Source of the DNA: Serratia quinivorans
GTDB lineage: Bacteria; Pseudomonadota; Gammaproteobacteria; Enterobacterales; Enterobacteriaceae
Length of the DNA stretch: 64,000 bases
Direction: 5' to 3'
Assembly (NCBI RefSeq): GCF_946227985.1
Contig: NZ_CAMKGL010000001.1
Span: forward strand, 248,001-312,000
Positions 17,229-28,327 of this stretch are shown here, in pieces (position 1 is the first letter of the stretch; the number at the start of each line of letters is the position of its first letter). Under the pieces are notes generated by a model. That model did not search any database. It was given only the letters and a program-made list of their open reading frames with translations, and was not told the origin of the DNA. The position numbers were made by a program, and so were the translations under genes.

Positions 17229-17513
17229 TTAAACGCGACGGAAGTCGATGTGAGCCAGTTTCGGCTTGAACGGGTGACGCTGTACAGCCTGAACTTTCAC
17301 TTTGGTTTCTTTACCGTCGATAACCAGAGTTACTGCTTCGCTGTAGAATTCTGGTTTGGATTCCATGTTCTTAACAGAATCATGGTCCAGTTCGATGGAA
17401 ACTGGAGCTTCTTCGCCACCGTAAACGATAGCTGGGAATTTGTTGGCAACACGCAGGCGGCGGCTCGCACCCTTACCCTGGTCTTTACGTACTTCTACAT
17501 TGATAGTGAACAT
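17229..17513 (-). CDS. rplY: 50S ribosomal protein L25
   Basis: 94-residue 5S-rRNA-binding ribosomal protein, the short form typical of enterobacteria without a CTC domain. It begins [21 protein letters not shown] and ends HIDFRRV, as in E. coli L25. It is monocistronic; the approximately 200-bp leader up to radD leaves room for the autoregulated 5' UTR known in E. coli, but I did not identify the operator. Confidence 0.97.
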   Translation of the reverse strand: MFTINVEVRKDQGKGASRRLRVANKFPAIVYGGEEAPVSIELDHDSVKNMESKPEFYSEAVTLVIDGKETKVKVQAVQRHPFKPKLAHIDFRRV

Positions 17514-17719
17514 TGTTTTTTCTCTAAAAAGAAAATTTACCCTGCTACAGGCGACCCAGTAGCAAGTTCGATTTACCCGTCGCCTTCCAGACCGCAGCCT
17601 GTCTTGCGTAGGGTATAACCTGCTTTAGCACCGGGCGAACCCAGGCAAAGCGGGCGGCAGTTTAACGGAAAGCCGTCCGCAGGGCAATGGAAACCTGCCC
17701 GATTTGCCTGCTATCAGGA

Positions 17720-19477
17720 TCAATACAGCTCGTTGGCACGGCGGAAGCGGCCTTGATAATCGAACACTTTTTCCCGTACCTGCCAGAACTGTCCGCGTTT
17801 GCGTGCCACTACAAAATCCGGATGGCGCAAGGCCGCTTGCTGGGCCAGCACGTCGCCAGCGGTTTGCCAGGCAAAAGGGACCCCTGGCGCACGCTGATGC
17901 GGGCGCAGGAACAGCATGTCGAAGGCTTTGCGCTGCGCCGGGGTCTGTAGCCGGAAACGTTCACTGGTGCTGGTGCCATCTTCGTCGTAATAAGTGGCTT
18001 TCAGCCACTCGCCTTTTTCATCACGGCCGCTTTGCAGCTCCATGCCGCCACAGCGCAATACCAAAGCGTCTTTCAACTTCAGCGCTGCCTTTAGCATATC
18101 GTCAGGGTCGACCAAGACTTCCTGACACTGATGACAGCGGCGGGCGGCAATGTCATTTTCAGCGCCGCAATGCGGGCAAATCTTGAAGCGGAAGCGGTAG
18201 TCGCATTGCTCGCGATGGCCTTCATCATCCTCCAGCCAGCCCTGGCAACGGCGACCGTAGTGTTCGATGATATCGCCGTTTTCGGTGCACTTGCCCCAAA
18301 ACAGGTTGGCAAAGCCGCAGCCGGGGCAGAATACCTGTACCGGCTGACTGTCGCTGTGTGGCTTGCTGGCCCCGACCTCCGGGGTAAACAGGTCGTGCGG
18401 GTTACCGGCGTAGTCGAGGATCAGGCAATCTTCTTTGCCGGGGGCCAGCCGCAGCCCACGCCCGACGATTTGCTGATACAGGCTGACGGATTCGGTTGGG
18501 CGCAGAATGGCGATCAGATCGACATGCGGTGCATCAAAGCCGGTAGTCAGTACCGCCACGTTGACCAGGTAGCGCAATTGCTGTTGTTTGAAAGCCTCAA
18601 TCAGCGCATCACGCTCGGCTGCGGGCGTTTCGGCGCTGACCAGCGCGGCTTCTCCGGGCGGCAGCAGGCCGTGAATTTCACGGGCGTGCTCAACGGTGGA
18701 GGCGAAAATCATCACTCCCTTACGCGTTTCGGCATATTCAACGATCTGGCTGATGATGTGCGGCGTAATACGATTTTGCCGTTTCAGTTCACGGTTCAGG
18801 TCGACTTCACTGAATAGGCCGTTGCTTCTGGCCTCCAGACGGCTGAAATCATACTGTACAATCGGCATATCCAGCCTTTCCGGCGGTACCAGAAAGCCGT
18901 TTTTGATCATATAGCGCAACGGCAGTTCATAAATACAGTCACGAAACAGACTGTTGGCATCGCCACGGGTAAAACCGTGATAGTGATACTGATAAATCCA
19001 GCCTTTACCCAGCCGGTAGGGCGTGGCGGTCAGGCCCAGCAGCCGCAGTTGCGGGTTGGTTTTTTGCAGATGCTGAATAATCTGCTGGTACTGGCTCTCG
19101 TCGTCATCGCTGATGCGATGGCATTCGTCGATAATCAACAGCGAAAACTTGCCGTCAAACAGTGGCAGGTTGCGCGCCACCGATTGAACGCTGCCAAATA
19201 CCACCTTGCCGGCGCTGTCTTTTTGCTGCAGCCCGGCGGCAAAGATATCGGCTTCCAGCCCGTAGGCGCGGTATTTGGCGTGGTTTTGCGCCACCAGTTC
19301 TTTCACATGGGCGAGCACCAATACCCGGCCACGTGCGCGCTTCGCCAGCTCGGCGATCACCAGGCTTTTCCCGGCCCCGGTTGGCAGCACGATCAGCGCC
19401 GGTTGTGGGTGCTGACGGAAATGTTTGATGGTGGCTTCGACCGCTTCCAGTTGGTAGGGGCGTAGTGTAAAGGCCAT
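17720..19477 (-). CDS. radD: DNA repair helicase-like ATPase RadD
   Basis: 585-residue superfamily 2 helicase-like protein (YejH). Motif I is LPTGAGKS (31-38), motif II DECH (117-120), motif III LTATP, and the C-terminal helicase domain has [13 protein letters not shown]. Two zinc-binding clusters follow ([11 protein letters not shown] with later cysteines, and [19 protein letters not shown]). RadD acts with RecA in double-strand break repair and template switching in E. coli. It is divergent from rsuA, as in E. coli. Confidence 0.95.
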   Translation of the reverse strand: MAFTLRPYQLEAVEATIKHFRQHPQPALIVLPTGAGKSLVIAELAKRARGRVLVLAHVKELVAQNHAKYRAYGLEADIFAAGLQQKDSAGKVVFGSVQSVARNLPLFDGKFSLLIIDECHRISDDDESQYQQIIQHLQKTNPQLRLLGLTATPYRLGKGWIYQYHYHGFTRGDANSLFRDCIYELPLRYMIKNGFLVPPERLDMPIVQYDFSRLEARSNGLFSEVDLNRELKRQNRITPHIISQIVEYAETRKGVMIFASTVEHAREIHGLLPPGEAALVSAETPAAERDALIEAFKQQQLRYLVNVAVLTTGFDAPHVDLIAILRPTESVSLYQQIVGRGLRLAPGKEDCLILDYAGNPHDLFTPEVGASKPHSDSQPVQVFCPGCGFANLFWGKCTENGDIIEHYGRRCQGWLEDDEGHREQCDYRFRFKICPHCGAENDIAARRCHQCQEVLVDPDDMLKAALKLKDALVLRCGGMELQSGRDEKGEWLKATYYDEDGTSTSERFRLQTPAQRKAFDMLFLRPHQRAPGVPFAWQTAGDVLAQQAALRHPDFVVARKRGQFWQVREKVFDYQGRFRRANELY

Positions 19478-19786
19478 AAATTAACGCCGTGGGTTGAGAA
19501 GGGACGCCGGAAACAGGTTTTGTAACATCTGTTCCCACAAAAACCGTGACATTTTACTCCCCTGATGGCTAAAAAATTTCTATTATTATGCCTTCTGAGC
19601 ACCCATGGTGCGAGAAGCGCGGAAATTACCTCTGTCAGGGGGCCGTTTCCACCGCTATACTTGCGTGACAGTAATCGCTGTTTCCCCCTCTTCGAACCTG
19701 CCCTGTTGCACCTGGTGCAACGGTGGGTGTCATATTTTAGCAATACGATCAATGCGATCATAACAACGACAGGCAAAGCAGATTCA

Positions 19787-20500
19787 ATGCGACTGGACAA
19801 GTTTTTATCTCAGCAGTTAGGTGTTAGCCGTGCGCTGGTAGCGCGTGAACTTCGGGCAAAACGCGTCACCGTAGACGGTGAAGTGGTGAAGAGCGGGGCA
19901 CTGAAACTGACTCCGGAGCAGGAGGTGACGTTTGACGGTAACCCACTGCAACGCCAAAACGGCCCGCGCTATTTTATGCTCAACAAACCGCAGGGTTACG
20001 TTTGCTCCACGGACGATCCCGATCATCCGACGGTGCTGTATTTCCTCGATGAGCCGGTGGCCTACAAGCTGCATGCCGCCGGTCGCCTGGATATCGATAC
20101 CACCGGCCTGGTGCTGATGACCGACGACGGGCAATGGTCGCACCGCATCACTTCACCCAAGCATCACTGTGAGAAAACCTATCTGGTGACGCTGGAGCAT
20201 CCGCTGGCGGAAGATACCGCGCAGCAATTTGCCGAAGGCGTGCAGTTGCATAACGAAAAAGATCTGACCCGGCCTGCGCAACTGGAACAAATTGAAGACA
20301 AGCTGGTGCGCCTGACCATCAGCGAAGGGCGTTATCACCAGGTGAAACGCATGTTCGCAGCGGTTGGCAACCGGGTTCTCGAGCTGCATCGCGAACGTAT
20401 TGGCGCCATCGTGATGGATGAGGATCTGGCAGAGGGCGAATATCGTCCGCTGACGGAAGAAGAAATCGCCAGCGTCGGTGCCCCGCACCTGCAAGATTAA
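19787..20500 (+). CDS. rsuA: 16S rRNA pseudouridine(516) synthase RsuA
   Basis: 237-residue rRNA modification enzyme. The S4 RNA-binding domain fills about residues 1-50 ([32 protein letters not shown]); the catalytic domain has the signature [12 protein letters not shown] with nucleophile D102, the same number as in E. coli. It isomerises U516 of 16S rRNA. The start ATG 19787 fits the family; an open frame upstream to 19565 has no homology. bcr follows 39 bp after the stop and is probably co-transcribed. Confidence 0.95.
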   Translation: MRLDKFLSQQLGVSRALVARELRAKRVTVDGEVVKSGALKLTPEQEVTFDGNPLQRQNGPRYFMLNKPQGYVCSTDDPDHPTVLYFLDEPVAYKLHAAGRLDIDTTGLVLMTDDGQWSHRITSPKHHCEKTYLVTLEHPLAEDTAQQFAEGVQLHNEKDLTRPAQLEQIEDKLVRLTISEGRYHQVKRMFAAVGNRVLELHRERIGAIVMDEDLAEGEYRPLTEEEIASVGAPHLQD

Positions 20501-20539
20501 TTCATTACAAGATTACGGCTGATGAAGGAGTCGTCGAAC

Positions 20540-21748
20540 GTGTTACAGAACCGGTCATCTCACCTCGGTTTGATTTTTATTCTGGGTCTGCTTTCCATGC
20601 TGATGCCGCTGGCGATCGACATGTACCTGCCCAGTATGCCGGTGATTGCCAAACAGTTCGGCGTCGAGTCGGGCAGCGTGCAGATGACGCTCAGCGCCTA
20701 TATGCTCGGCTTTGCCCTGGGGCAGTTGTTCTACGGGCCGATGTCGGACAGCATTGGCCGCAAGCCGGTGATCCTGTGGGGTACGCTGATCTTCGCTATT
20801 GCCGGTGGTGCCTGCGCGATGGCGCAATCGATCGACCAATTGATCAATCTGCGTTTCCTGCATGGGCTGTCGGCGGCGGCGGCCAGCGTAGTGATTAATG
20901 CCCTGATGCGCGATATGTTCACCAAGGACGAGTTCTCACGCATGATGTCGTTTGTCATCCTGGTGATGACCATTGCCCCCTTGCTGGCGCCGATGATTGG
21001 TGGTGCGCTGCTGCTGTGGTTCAGTTGGCATGCGATTTTCTGGACCATGGGCGCCGCGGCGCTGATAGGTTCACTGCTGGTGGCGTTCTTTATTAAAGAG
21101 ACGCTGCCGAAAGAGCGGCGGCAAAAATTCCATCTGCGTACCACGCTGGGTAACTTTGCTTCCCTGTTCCGCCATAAGCGCGTGCTGAGCTATATGCTGG
21201 CCAGTGCCTTCTCCTTCGCCGGTATGTTCTCGTTCCTTAGCGCCGGGCCGTTCGTGTATATCGAACTGAATCATGTTTCACCGCAGCACTTTGGTTACTA
21301 TTTTGCGCTGAATATTGTTTTCCTGTTCCTGACAACGCTGGTTAACAGCCGTAATGTACGGCGGTTGGGCGCGATCAAAATGTTCCGTCTGGGGCTGTTT
21401 GTGCAGTTGGCGATGGGGTTATGGTTACTGGCGGTGAGCGCTATTGGCCTGGGGTTCTGGGCGTTGGTGCTGGGCGTGGCCGTTTATCTGGGATGTATCG
21501 CCATGATTTCCTCAAATGCCATGGCAGTGATCCTGGACGATTTCCCGCATATGGCAGGTACGGCGTCTTCACTGGCCGGCACCTTGCGATTCAGCATCGG
21601 TGCATTGGTGGGGGCGATACTGGCAATGGCACCCGGCAAGAGTGCCTGGCCGATGGTTTCCTCAATGGCGCTGTGTAGCATTGTTGCGGTGTTGTTCTAT
21701 CTGTATGCCAGTCGGCCACGACAAAAATCCTTGTCTGATACCCCCTAG
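20540..21748 (+). CDS. bcr: Bcr/CflA drug efflux MFS transporter
   Basis: 402-residue, 12-helix proton-coupled efflux protein. It matches E. coli Bcr (bicyclomycin and sulfonamide efflux) in stretches such as [19 protein letters not shown] and [12 protein letters not shown], including the antiporter motif region [15 protein letters not shown] 20540 is preferred: AAGGAG ends 9 nt upstream and the N-terminus then has the family length; ATG 20522 lies before that ribosome site. It follows rsuA as in E. coli. Confidence 0.92.
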   Translation: MLQNRSSHLGLIFILGLLSMLMPLAIDMYLPSMPVIAKQFGVESGSVQMTLSAYMLGFALGQLFYGPMSDSIGRKPVILWGTLIFAIAGGACAMAQSIDQLINLRFLHGLSAAAASVVINALMRDMFTKDEFSRMMSFVILVMTIAPLLAPMIGGALLLWFSWHAIFWTMGAAALIGSLLVAFFIKETLPKERRQKFHLRTTLGNFASLFRHKRVLSYMLASAFSFAGMFSFLSAGPFVYIELNHVSPQHFGYYFALNIVFLFLTTLVNSRNVRRLGAIKMFRLGLFVQLAMGLWLLAVSAIGLGFWALVLGVAVYLGCIAMISSNAMAVILDDFPHMAGTASSLAGTLRFSIGALVGAILAMAPGKSAWPMVSSMALCSIVAVLFYLYASRPRQKSLSDTP

Positions 21749-22354
21749 TCTTTTCTTCCCGATCCAGGCTCAGCGTTATGTGGGGCCTGGGTGAAATATC
21801 CCCTTCGGCCCAAGCCTGCTCTGAAATCCAATGGCAATGAAGACTTTGTTGCTAAACATAAGTGCGCTAATTAAATCCCCTGCGCGCTATCTGTATTCTT
21901 TTTGTTAAAAAAATGCGCTGCCTGCTCAGGAAAATAACCCGCCTATCCGTTATTTTACTGGGCTGATGCCAGTGAGTAATTTGTTTTAAGGTCATTTATA
22001 GTCAACGGGTTAGCTTGTTGGCTGCTGTTGTGGTGCGAGGCTGAATGTTTCCTCAATGTAAAATTATGACGAGCAATAAGTAACCGTATTGCAAGAAAAA
22101 AGAGTTGAGATCGCGGCGGGAAAGGGTTACATATAACGCAAAAATGCGAGCTGAGTCGCAAAATACTGTGAAATGACCCCAAAGGGCGTCACTAAAACCG
22201 CAGGACATCAGCGAGCGCAGGGAGCGAGTTAACCATTTGTGATGTATTTTACATTTAAATAACATTCATGAGGGGCAGAGTCGGGCGTCAACGGCTATAA
22301 CTTAGTTACCCTGTCAGGTAAAAAGTGTTTCATTTTTCAAACTAGGGATTTCAT
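21749..22354. other. 606-bp intergenic region, no gene seen
   Basis: AT-rich gap between bcr and yejG. CCAGGC...GCCTGG (about 21764-21790) could fold but lacks a T tract. Minus-strand frames of 70-75 codons here have no ribosome site or family likeness. The yejG promoter must lie at the right end; otherwise I see nothing. Confidence 0.5.
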
Positions 22355-22699
22355 GTGGAAAGTATCCAACTTTCGGTAGTGCATCGCTTGCCGCAAAGTT
22401 ATCGTTGGCTATCAGGTTTTACCGGCGTCAAGGTTGAACCGATTCCGCTCAGCGGAATAGACGAAGATAACAACCTGATTGGTCTGAAACTGCTCAGCCA
22501 TGAGGGGGCTGACGCCTGGCAGGTGATGCAACAGCTTAATCTGTCTTTGCAGGAGATCCAGGTCGACTGCGCCATCGTAGAGTGGGAAGGGGAACCTTGC
22601 CTGTTTGTGCATCGCTGCGATGAAAGCGCCACCATGTGTCGGCTTAAAAATGTGGGTGCCGCTATTGCCGAGCCGATGAGCGCTCAATATCCTTTCTGA
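22355..22699 (+). CDS. yejG: YejG family protein
   Basis: 114-residue protein of unknown function, same length as E. coli YejG and sharing QLS.VHRLPQ.YRW, KVEPIP and CRLKN.G.AIAEP. Translation starts at GTG 22355 ([12 protein letters not shown]); the ATG two bases earlier is out of frame. No signal peptide or membrane segment is visible. It is convergent with yejF, 9 bp apart. Confidence 0.9.
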   Translation: MESIQLSVVHRLPQSYRWLSGFTGVKVEPIPLSGIDEDNNLIGLKLLSHEGADAWQVMQQLNLSLQEIQVDCAIVEWEGEPCLFVHRCDESATMCRLKNVGAAIAEPMSAQYPF

Positions 22700-22708
22700 A
22701 TTCCGTCG

Positions 22709-24301
22709 CTAATCCGCCAGCTGTAACAACTGCTGCGTATAAGCGGCGGCCGGTGAGTTAAAGATCGTCTGGCAGTCACCTTGTTCAACCACTTCCCCCT
22801 GTCGCAGCACAATCACCTGATGACACAGTGAACGTACCACCTGCAAATCATGGCTGATAAACAGATAGGCCAGCCGGTGGCGTTGTTGCAGCGATTTCAG
22901 CAACGTCAGGATTTGTGCCTGTACCGATTTATCCAGTGACGAGGTTGGCTCATCGAGGATCAGCAACTGGGGTTGTAAAATCAGCGCACGTGCGATGGCG
23001 ATGCGTTGGCGCTGACCACCGGAAAACTCGGTGGGATAACGGTGGCGCAGGGCGGGATCCAGCCCCACCTCCTGCAATACTTCGATCACCCGCTGCTCTC
23101 GCTGTTCAGCGCTCAGTTTCTGGTGTACCTCCAGCCCCTCGGCGATGATTTGCAGCACATTGAGCCGGGGATTAAGCGCGGAGTAGGGATCCTGGAACAC
23201 AATCTGCATCTGGCTGCGGTACGGCAGCATCTGCTTCATGCTGAACTGGTGCAACGGCTGGCCTTTAAACCACATCGACCCCTTGGCGCTAAGCAAACGC
23301 AGTAACGCCAACCCGGTGGTACTCTTACCGGAGCCGGACTCGCCCACCAACCCGACGCTTTCCCCGGCCTTTAGCTCAAAGCTCAAATCTTTCAGTGCAT
23401 AATGCTGACCCACAGTGCGCCGCAGTAAACCGCGCCTGATTGGGAAACTGACCTGCAGGTTTTCTACCTTCAGCAACGGGGTGGCGTCAGTCGGCAGCGG
23501 CAGCGGATCGCCCACGTTCTCTGCCGCCAGTAATTGTTGGGTATAGGGGTGTTGCGGCCGGCTAAACAGGTTGCTCCGGCTGCTTTGCTCAACGCATTGC
23601 CCCTGGCGCATGACCGCTACGTTATCCGCCAGGCGGCGGACAATATTCAGGTTATGGGTGATAAACAGCAGCCCCATGCCCATTTCTTGCTTCAGTTCTT
23701 TCAGCAACAGCAGAATTTGCGCCTGAATGGTGACATCGAGCGCGGTGGTGGGTTCATCGGCAATCAGTAGCTTGGGCTGGGTTAACACCGCCATGGCGAT
23801 CATCACCCGCTGGCGCTCGCCGCCGGAGAGCTGATGCGGGTAGTCTTTCAACCGGCCTTTGGCATTGCGAATACCTACGCGATCCAGACATTGAATAATT
23901 TCACCGCGAGCGGCGTCACGCCGCATACCGCGATGCAGCGCCAGAACTTCCGCCAGCTGTTTCTCAATGGTATGCAAGGGATTGAGTGACACCATCGGCT
24001 CTTGGAAGATCATTGAAATCTGGTTGCCGCGCACCTTGCGCAGGTCGGCCTCAGGCGCATGCAGCAACGAACTGCCGTTGAACTGGATATCACCGCCGGT
24101 ATAGACCACCGGTGGTGAAGGCAGCAGGCGCAACACCGACAGTGCGGTGACGCTTTTTCCCGAACCGGACTCGCCCACCAGTGCCAGCGTTTCTGCCTTT
24201 TCTATCTGCAGTGAAAGCCCACTGACGACCTGATTCAGTTGGTCACCCTGGCGGAAAGCAACGCCGAGATCCTGAATTGAAAGCAAAGGAGTGCTAGCCA
24301 T
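22709..24301 (-). CDS. yejF: Peptide ABC importer ATPase YejF (two ATPase domains)
   Basis: 530-residue ATP-binding subunit with two complete ABC domains, roughly 1-260 and 275-530. Each has Walker A GESGSGKS, a signature (LSGGERQRV in the first, FSGGQRQRI in the second) and Walker B ending DEPT, followed by the OppD/F-type C-terminal extension. It powers the YejABEF importer, known for uptake of microcin C and peptides. [14 protein letters not shown] at 24301 is the start; an in-frame extension to 24493 would run into yejE. Its start is 1 bp after the yejE stop. Confidence 0.95.
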   Translation of the reverse strand: MASTPLLSIQDLGVAFRQGDQLNQVVSGLSLQIEKAETLALVGESGSGKSVTALSVLRLLPSPPVVYTGGDIQFNGSSLLHAPEADLRKVRGNQISMIFQEPMVSLNPLHTIEKQLAEVLALHRGMRRDAARGEIIQCLDRVGIRNAKGRLKDYPHQLSGGERQRVMIAMAVLTQPKLLIADEPTTALDVTIQAQILLLLKELKQEMGMGLLFITHNLNIVRRLADNVAVMRQGQCVEQSSRSNLFSRPQHPYTQQLLAAENVGDPLPLPTDATPLLKVENLQVSFPIRRGLLRRTVGQHYALKDLSFELKAGESVGLVGESGSGKSTTGLALLRLLSAKGSMWFKGQPLHQFSMKQMLPYRSQMQIVFQDPYSALNPRLNVLQIIAEGLEVHQKLSAEQREQRVIEVLQEVGLDPALRHRYPTEFSGGQRQRIAIARALILQPQLLILDEPTSSLDKSVQAQILTLLKSLQQRHRLAYLFISHDLQVVRSLCHQVIVLRQGEVVEQGDCQTIFNSPAAAYTQQLLQLAD

Positions 24302-24302
24302 A

Positions 24303-25328
24303 TCAATGTGCCTTGCTGGGGTCAAAGGCGTCGCGTACTGCTTCGCCAATAAAAATAAGTAAAGACAGCAACACCGCCAACACCAGGAACGCGGTAATGC
24401 CAAGCCAGGGTGCCTGCAGGTTGTTTTTGCCCTGAAGCAGCAGCTCGCCGAGCGACGGAGAACCGATCGGCAGGCCAAACCCCAGAAAATCAAGGGAGGT
24501 CAGGGTGGTGATGGATCCGCACAGGATAAACGGTAAGAATGTCAGCGTCGCCACCATGGCATTGGGCAGCATATGCCGGTACATAATGACCCGATCCTGT
24601 ACCCCCATGGCACGCGCGGCGCGGATGTAGTCGTAGTTACGGGTGCGCAGGAACTCGGCGCGCACTACGCTCACCAGGCTCATCCAGCCAAACAAAATGG
24701 TGATGCCGAGCAGCCACCAGAAATTGGGTTGTACGATACTCGACAGCAGAATAATTAAAAACAGCGTCGGCATACCTGACCACACTTCAATAAAGCGCTG
24801 ACCCCACAAATCCACACGTCCGCCGTAGTAGCCCTGAATGGCACCGACACAGACGCCAATCACGCTGGAAAACAGCGTCAGTGTCAGCCCGAACAGCATC
24901 GAAATACGAAAGCCATACAGCACGCGGGCCAGCACGTCGCTGCCGTTACTGTCGGTGCCCAACAGGTTTTGGCGCGAAGGGGCCGAAGGGAAGGGCACCT
25001 CGGTGGCAAAGTTGATGGTGTCGTAACTGAAGCGAATCGGTGGCCAAACTGCCCAACCGTGGCTGTCGATCTGCTTTTTAACGAACGGATCCTGATAGTC
25101 GGTGGCGGTATTGAGCTCACCGCCGAAGGTGGTCTCGCTGTAGTCGATAATAAACGGCAGGTACAGCTTACCCTGGTAACGCACCAGTAGCGGCCTGTCG
25201 TTGGCGATCAGGTTGGCCCCCAGGCTGAGGATAAACAGCACCAGAAAAATCCACAGTGACCAATAGCCACGGCGGTTGCTGCAAAAACGTGCCCAACGTG
25301 CCTGATTGATCGGGCTTAAGCGATTCAT
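24303..25328 (-). CDS. yejE: Peptide ABC importer permease YejE
   Basis: 341-residue DppC/OppC-type permease, equal in length to E. coli YejE. One N-terminal helix (about 22-43), a long periplasmic segment, then five helices with the BPD signature region ([34 protein letters not shown]). It overlaps yejB by 4 bp (ATGA), implying coupled translation. Confidence 0.96.
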   Translation of the reverse strand: MNRLSPINQARWARFCSNRRGYWSLWIFLVLFILSLGANLIANDRPLLVRYQGKLYLPFIIDYSETTFGGELNTATDYQDPFVKKQIDSHGWAVWPPIRFSYDTINFATEVPFPSAPSRQNLLGTDSNGSDVLARVLYGFRISMLFGLTLTLFSSVIGVCVGAIQGYYGGRVDLWGQRFIEVWSGMPTLFLIILLSSIVQPNFWWLLGITILFGWMSLVSVVRAEFLRTRNYDYIRAARAMGVQDRVIMYRHMLPNAMVATLTFLPFILCGSITTLTSLDFLGFGLPIGSPSLGELLLQGKNNLQAPWLGITAFLVLAVLLSLLIFIGEAVRDAFDPSKAH

Positions 25329-26419
25329 TGGCGGGCCTCGAAATCAATGCGCGGATCGACCAGGGTATAGGTGATATCGCTAAGGATATTCAACAGCAGG
25401 CCAATCAGGGTGAAGATATACAGCGTGCCAAACATCACCGGGTAATCGCGCTGTAGAGTGGCGTCATAGCCCAGCAACCCCAGCCCGTTGAGCGAGAACA
25501 TCACCTCGATCAGCAATGAGCCGGTGAAAAACATGCTGACAAAGGTTGCCGGGAAGCCGGCGATCACCAGCAGCATGGCGTTGCGGAACACGTGGCGGTA
25601 AAGGATCTTGTTCTCGTCCAGCCCTTTGGCGCGCGCGGTGACCACATATTGTTTGCGGATCTCATCGAGGAATGCGTTTTTGGTCAGCATGGTCAGGGTG
25701 GCGAAGCCACCAATCACCGTCGCCAGCACCGGCAGCGTGATATGCCACAGGTAATCGGTGATTTTGCCATACCACGGCAGGGTATCGAAATTGCTGGAAA
25801 CCAGACCGCGCAACGGGAACCAGTCGAGGTAGCTGCCACCGGCGAACAGCACAATCATCAAAATAGCGAACAGGAAGGCCGGAATGGCATAGCCGATGAT
25901 AATCAGGGTGCTGCTCCAGGTATCGAAGGCACTGCCGTTATGCACGGCTTTGCGGATCCCAAGCGGGATCGACACCAGGTAGATAATCAGCGTACTCCAC
26001 AGCCCCAGCGTGACTGATACCGGCAGACTATGACCCACCAGCTGCATCACCGATGCGCCACGGAACAGACTGTCACCGAAGTCGAGGCGCATGTAGTTCC
26101 ACAACATGGTGAAATAGCGCTCATGCAGCGGTTTGTCGAAGCCATAGCGCTTGGTGATCTCGGCGATCACCTCGGGATCCAGCCCGCGTGAACCACGGTA
26201 TTGGCTATCTGTCGCGCTGCCGACACCAATACGTGCGTGCCCCAGACCTTCACCGGAACCGCCACCGCCGAAACCGCTGCTTTGGCCCATTTCGATAGTG
26301 GCAATAGCCTGATCGACCGGGCCACCGGGAGCGATCTGCACGATAAAAAAGTTAATGGTGATGATCGCCCACAGGGTGGGGATAATCAGCAACAGTCTGC
26401 GAATCAAATAAGCCGCCAT
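25325..26419 (-). CDS. yejB: Peptide ABC importer permease YejB
   Basis: 364-residue DppB/OppB-type permease, same length as E. coli YejB. It starts [25 protein letters not shown], has the long periplasmic loop with a glycine-rich part ([13 protein letters not shown]), and carries the coupling motif [36 protein letters not shown]. An in-frame ATG at 26494 lies inside yejA and is rejected. It follows yejA by 10 bp. Confidence 0.96.
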   Translation of the reverse strand: MAAYLIRRLLLIIPTLWAIITINFFIVQIAPGGPVDQAIATIEMGQSSGFGGGGSGEGLGHARIGVGSATDSQYRGSRGLDPEVIAEITKRYGFDKPLHERYFTMLWNYMRLDFGDSLFRGASVMQLVGHSLPVSVTLGLWSTLIIYLVSIPLGIRKAVHNGSAFDTWSSTLIIIGYAIPAFLFAILMIVLFAGGSYLDWFPLRGLVSSNFDTLPWYGKITDYLWHITLPVLATVIGGFATLTMLTKNAFLDEIRKQYVVTARAKGLDENKILYRHVFRNAMLLVIAGFPATFVSMFFTGSLLIEVMFSLNGLGLLGYDATLQRDYPVMFGTLYIFTLIGLLLNILSDITYTLVDPRIDFEARQ

Positions 26420-26429
26420 CGCAGACCCC

Positions 26430-28238
26430 TTATTGTTGTTGAGTCGGCAAACGCGCCGCCTTGTTGACGTCAAACCACCAGTTATCGAAACCAATCACGT
26501 AGGCCGGACGAGTCGACGGCGTAGAGAATTTGTCCCAGTAGGCATAGCGGTCGTGATTGGAATACCACATCGGCAACATATACCTGTTCCAGGTCAATAC
26601 CCGATCCAGGGCGCGCCCCAGCGGCAGCAGGGCTTTTTCGTCGCCCTGATGTGCGGCTATCTGCCTGACCAGGCTATCGACGGCGGGATCGGTGACGCCG
26701 GGAGTATTCCAGCTGGAATTAATGTATCTGGAGTCCCAGAGCGTCTCAAGACTTGAACCAGGGAACGGCATTGCCATATAAACCGTCGGCATCATATCGA
26801 AATCACCGTCGCGCATGCGTTTGGTGAATTGGGATATGTCGATTTCACGGATCTGCATATCAATGCCCAGTCGTTTCAGGTTGTGCTGAAACGGCAAGAC
26901 GTACTGGAAGTTGCTGCCGCTCAGCAACATCAGTTCGAAGCTGAATGGCTGGCCGGTTTGACTGTTCACCAACTTTTGGTTTTTGACTTCCCAGCCGGCC
27001 TGTTTCAGCAACTGAGTCGCTTTCAGCAGATTTTGCCGATCGTTGCCGCTGCCGTCAGAAGACGGCGGCTGGTAGATACTGGTGAATACCTCCGCCGGCA
27101 CCTTGCCCTTTAACGGCCCCAGCAGCGCCAGTTCGGCCGCATCCGGGTAGCCGCTGGCAGCGTAGGGGGTGTTCTGGAAATAGCTATTGGTTCGTTGGTA
27201 GGCGTTGTAATACAGTGCCTTATTCATCCAGTCGAAATCGAAAGCCAGCGTGAGCGCTTCGCGCACCCGAGGATCGGCGAACAGAGGTCGCCGCATATTG
27301 AAGGCCATCCAGCGGGTGTTTTGCGCCGACTGATTGGTTTCATCCTGTTTGATGATGTAATTGCGAGCGAAATTGCCGCCCTGGTACTGAGTTGCCCAGC
27401 TTTTGGGCGAGCCTTCTATGCGGAAGTCATAGGCACCGGCCTTGAAGGCCTCCAGTGCGACTTTGTCGTCCAGATAGTAGTCGTAGCGGATGCTGTCGAA
27501 GTTAAAGCGGCCGCGGTTGACCGGCAGGTTGGCGGCCCAATAATTGCGTACCCGTTGATAAGTGATGTATTGGCCGAGTCGATAACTGGCGATCTTATAG
27601 GGGCCACTGCTCAGCGGCGGGGTGCTCAGTGGCTCGTTCAGCTTGTGATCTTTCCAGAAGCTCTGCGGCAAAATGGGCAGGCTGAACAGCCCGAGCAACT
27701 TATCTTTATCCGGCTGTGGAAATTCAATGCGAACCGTCAGGCGTGAGATGGCCTTGACCGATATGCCCTTATACGCCACGCGAAACTGCGGTACGCCTTC
27801 GGTCATAAACTTGGTAAAGGTAAAGGCCACGTCGGCGGCGGTGATGGGCGTGCCATCGTGGAAGCGGGCGCGCGCATTAATATCTACTTCTACCCAGCGC
27901 ATATCGGCCGGGAAGCGGGCAGATTCGGCTATCAGTGGATAGTAGCTGCCGATTTCATCGTCTGAAGTAGTGAACAGGCTGTCGTACAGCGCATCGGTAC
28001 GCTCGCCGGGAACGCCACGTGGCGCATAGCGGTTAAAGTTGTCGTAGGTGCCAATGGCTGCCAGTCGCACGTCGCCACCCTTGGGTGCCGCCGGGTTGAC
28101 GTAGTCATAATGGCTGAAATCGGTGGCGTATTTCGGCTCACCGAGCTGGGCGAAAGCGTAACTTTCATTGAGGGTTTCGGCCTGCAGGCCAAAACTCAGT
28201 GCTGAGAGCACCAGGGCAGCAAAAACGCGCACGGACAT
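26430..28238 (-). CDS. yejA: Periplasmic peptide-binding protein YejA
   Basis: 602-residue solute-binding protein of the SBP_bac_5 (DppA/OppA) family. The signal peptide is residues 1-20 ([10 protein letters not shown]). Family landmarks are [16 protein letters not shown] and [25 protein letters not shown]. First gene of yejABEF, which imports microcin C and in some bacteria murein peptides; in Salmonella the system influences resistance to antimicrobial peptides. AGGAGC precedes the start after a spacer of about 12 nt, a little long. Confidence 0.95.
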   Translation of the reverse strand: MSVRVFAALVLSALSFGLQAETLNESYAFAQLGEPKYATDFSHYDYVNPAAPKGGDVRLAAIGTYDNFNRYAPRGVPGERTDALYDSLFTTSDDEIGSYYPLIAESARFPADMRWVEVDINARARFHDGTPITAADVAFTFTKFMTEGVPQFRVAYKGISVKAISRLTVRIEFPQPDKDKLLGLFSLPILPQSFWKDHKLNEPLSTPPLSSGPYKIASYRLGQYITYQRVRNYWAANLPVNRGRFNFDSIRYDYYLDDKVALEAFKAGAYDFRIEGSPKSWATQYQGGNFARNYIIKQDETNQSAQNTRWMAFNMRRPLFADPRVREALTLAFDFDWMNKALYYNAYQRTNSYFQNTPYAASGYPDAAELALLGPLKGKVPAEVFTSIYQPPSSDGSGNDRQNLLKATQLLKQAGWEVKNQKLVNSQTGQPFSFELMLLSGSNFQYVLPFQHNLKRLGIDMQIREIDISQFTKRMRDGDFDMMPTVYMAMPFPGSSLETLWDSRYINSSWNTPGVTDPAVDSLVRQIAAHQGDEKALLPLGRALDRVLTWNRYMLPMWYSNHDRYAYWDKFSTPSTRPAYVIGFDNWWFDVNKAARLPTQQQ

Positions 28239-28327
28239 CTTGACGGTAAGCTCCTGCTGTTAAGTCGATTAAATCTGGGGCAGCATAACATTTACTGCCG
28301 TTCCGCAGAGTAAAGAAGTTAAAAGAT

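Noticed and set aside
21955..22265. Overlapping minus-strand frames of 70-75 codons in the bcr-yejG gap
   Set aside because: Low-complexity translation, no ribosome site, no family resemblance.
22493..24493. N-terminally extended YejF of 594 residues
   Set aside because: The first 64 codons are out-of-frame yejE sequence; the family start is at 24301.
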